A stretch of 64,000 nucleotides of DNA, taken from the NCBI GenBank assembly GCA_000196815.1, contig FP929003.1, forward strand, positions 1,116,001 through 1,180,000, in the 5' to 3' direction. This DNA comes from Nitrospira defluvii. GTDB taxonomy: Bacteria > Nitrospirota > Nitrospiria > Nitrospirales > Nitrospiraceae. A program made the translations under genes and the position numbers. A model generated the notes under the pieces. That model worked only from the letters and a program-made list of their open reading frames with translations. It had not been told where the DNA came from and did not search any database. Shown here in pieces: positions 62,848 to 64,000 of this stretch; position 1 is the stretch's first letter, and each line of letters opens with the position of its first letter.

Positions 62848-63672
62848 TTATGGAGATGATGTCTTCGGGAGCGGCGTATAAGATTCGCTGATGATTTTTT
62901 GTCCGTCTTCCGACAGGGCAAATTGCTCGAAGGCCTCAACGAGCGGATCCGGCTCATTGTGCGACAGCAACAGGACCGGGCGGCGCAGAGTGTACCGGCC
63001 ATCCTTGACGGTAGGCGTTTCCGGTTCGATCTTATCGACCGGCAGCAGCTTCACGGGCACACCGGATGCCACTGCCTCCAGGGCCTGGCCTAGAGAGACA
63101 AATGCGACTGCCGAGTGGGGCGGGAGGGTGCCGGCAATGGTCTTGATCACTTTTTCGTCTTTGGCGATGAGCTTTGCGCCCTCGGGAATTTTGCCGGCGA
63201 TGCCGAGCTGTTGCTCGAAGGCGTCGCGATTATTTTCATTGCGCGGCCGGTCGATCAGCAGGACCTTCGTATCCGGTCCGCCGAGATCGGCCCATATTTT
63301 GTACTTTCCGGAAAAGAGCTCAGCGACTTCCTGTTTGGTGACCTCTTTGGTGAAGTTCGACCGGTGCACCATGATGGCGATGCCGTCCCACGCGATCTGG
63401 AATGAGCGAAAGCCGTCTTCCGCGGTTCCGGTCACCGCAATCTTGGCCTGTTTGGTCTTCACCAGATCGAGCGGCTTTGAATTGTCGTCCCAGACGACGT
63501 CGATGTAGGCGCGGGGATTGGCTTTTTCAAACGCATGGGCCAGCGATTCGATGACCCGCTGTTCGGGCCCGTGGCCGGCGATGACCATTGATCCGGCTAC
63601 CTCGGCTGAAGCCGGGAGGCAGAAGAGGCAGAGAAGAGCGGCACAGACAAATCCGCTGATACGGGTGTGCAT
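62848..63672 (-). CDS. PstS-like periplasmic substrate-binding protein
   Basis: 274 residues with a signal peptide (about 1-23, ending ASA-EV). The fold is the PBP-like/PstS type: GSMVIAGHGPEQRVIESLAHAFEK, YIDVVWDDNSKPLDLV, IAVTGTAEDGF, and YTLRRPVLLLSHNEPDPLVEAFEQFALSEDGQKII at the C terminus. No permease or ATPase gene lies next to it in the window, so it may work alone or as a sensor rather than in an ABC importer. Phosphate, molybdate or another oxyanion are candidates. Confidence 0.82.
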   Translation of the reverse strand: MHTRISGFVCAALLCLFCLPASAEVAGSMVIAGHGPEQRVIESLAHAFEKANPRAYIDVVWDDNSKPLDLVKTKQAKIAVTGTAEDGFRSFQIAWDGIAIMVHRSNFTKEVTKQEVAELFSGKYKIWADLGGPDTKVLLIDRPRNENNRDAFEQQLGIAGKIPEGAKLIAKDEKVIKTIAGTLPPHSAVAFVSLGQALEAVASGVPVKLLPVDKIEPETPTVKDGRYTLRRPVLLLSHNEPDPLVEAFEQFALSEDGQKIISESYTPLPKTSSP

Positions 63673-63767
63673 GCTGAACAGGTCTCCTCTCAGTCTTGAG
63701 CCGCTGGACGGCTCTGTCTCGCAGCGATGCCACCGGGCGGGAGTTCCGCCCGGCGTCAGGGCTCTGC

Positions 63768-64000
63768 CTATGCGTCGGTGCCTTCAGGAGGAGCCGCGGC
63801 TCCGGCGCCGGACATCATGTCCGGCGTGACATCCACGCGCTTACCCATGGCGGGCGGGAGTTTGGAAAACCGATCCATACGCTCGTTCAACATGTCATAG
63901 GCTCTGATCTCTTCGAATCCCGGCTTGTGGGAGCCTTTGACCTTGGAGGCAAACGCGGAGAGCATTCTGGTGGCGCCGACTTTGTTGCACTGGGGACAGA
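63768..64000 (-). CDS. FmdB-type zinc-ribbon protein, partial (start outside window)
   Basis: The frame enters from the right edge reading CPQCNKVGATRMLSAFASKVKG and ends at 63768 after a Met/Pro/Ala/Gly-rich tail. The CPxC followed by a RMLSAFASK-like stretch is the C-terminal half of FmdB-type zinc ribbons; the N-terminal CxxC half must lie beyond base 64000. An internal ATG at 63965 is not the true start. Same strand as, and 95 bases upstream of, the PstS-like gene. Confidence 0.75.
   Translation of the reverse strand, partial: CPQCNKVGATRMLSAFASKVKGSHKPGFEEIRAYDMLNERMDRFSKLPPAMGKRVDVTPDMMSGAGAAAPPEGTDA

Noticed and set aside
62848-63672. pstS of a phosphate ABC importer
   Set aside because: The fold fits, but no pstC, pstA, pstB or phoU is seen in the window, so the specific name is not supported.

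Overview
The window is GC-rich and densely coding, with no rRNA, tRNA, CRISPR array or recognisable transposase. Gene content suggests a Nitrospirota bacterium, most likely Nitrospira. This is inferred from the two-subunit pyruvate/2-oxoacid carboxylase (PycA/PycB), the DUF2330 and DUF3365-type proteins, many c-type-cytochrome or membrane-redox-like proteins, and a DHH-CBS-tRNA nucleotidyltransferase fusion. No marker gene here (16S, nxr, amo) settles it.

Layout. 0.3-3.4 kb: a TVP38-like membrane protein, a MerA/Lpd-like flavoprotein and a DUF3047 protein, probably one operon. 3.5-7.9 kb: two small secreted proteins, the large tRNA nucleotidyltransferase fusion and a small conserved protein. 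8.0-11.7 kb: MFS transporter followed by pxpB-pxpA-pxpC (5-oxoprolinase). 11.8-18.2 kb: J-domain protein; an operon of class V aminotransferase, DUF3365-like cytochrome c and amidohydrolase; a CPBP protease; an NAD-dependent epimerase-like protein. A 181-bp element with perfect 26-bp inverted ends lies between the aminotransferase and the CPBP gene. 18.3-21 kb: NarL-type histidine kinase and response regulator, a lone receiver and a split-off zinc-ribbon protein. 21.2-25.6 kb: an Lhr-type helicase interrupted in frame by short repeats.

25.6-30 kb: universal stress protein, a lipoprotein, a DUF3617 protein, and a continuous reading frame joining an RnfD/NqrB-like membrane part to a DUF2330 protein. 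30-34.3 kb is accessory: a MntA antitoxin with a frameshifted HepT toxin, a Phd/YefM-RelE/ParE pair, an FRG-domain protein and a DUF900 hydrolase. 34.6-41 kb: ECF sigma factor, anti-sigma-like DUF4384 protein, metal-dependent hydrolase, and a three-domain LplT-PlsC-acyl-ACP synthetase. 41.1-46.2 kb: membrane-anchored MutS-like ATPase, PrmA, MOSC protein, a methyltransferase and a formylglycine-generating-enzyme-like protein. 46.2-48.1 kb: a secreted protein with three BACON-like repeats and proline-rich linkers.

48.3-53.9 kb, all on the minus strand: HEAT protein, small membrane protein, FlgO-like protein, ThiD, a heme-copper-oxidase/NnrS-like membrane protein and a hydrolase. 54-57.7 kb: TenA, SthA and a lipoprotein Tpx that lacks the resolving cysteine. 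57.8-62.2 kb: PycA, PycB and a lipoprotein hydrolase. 62.4-64 kb: TIG-domain protein, PstS-like binding protein and the 3' end of an FmdB-type zinc-ribbon gene that leaves the window.

Functional links: PycA/PycB feed carboxylation of C3/C5 oxoacids, plausibly the reductive TCA cycle. ThiD and TenA belong to thiamine synthesis and salvage. SthA, the MerA-like flavoprotein and Tpx form a redox set. No single completely new system stands out. The best leads are the inverted-repeat elements, the modular short interspersed repeats that invade genes, the RnfD-DUF2330 joined frame, the 1-Cys lipoprotein Tpx and the split zinc-ribbon protein beside a lone receiver.
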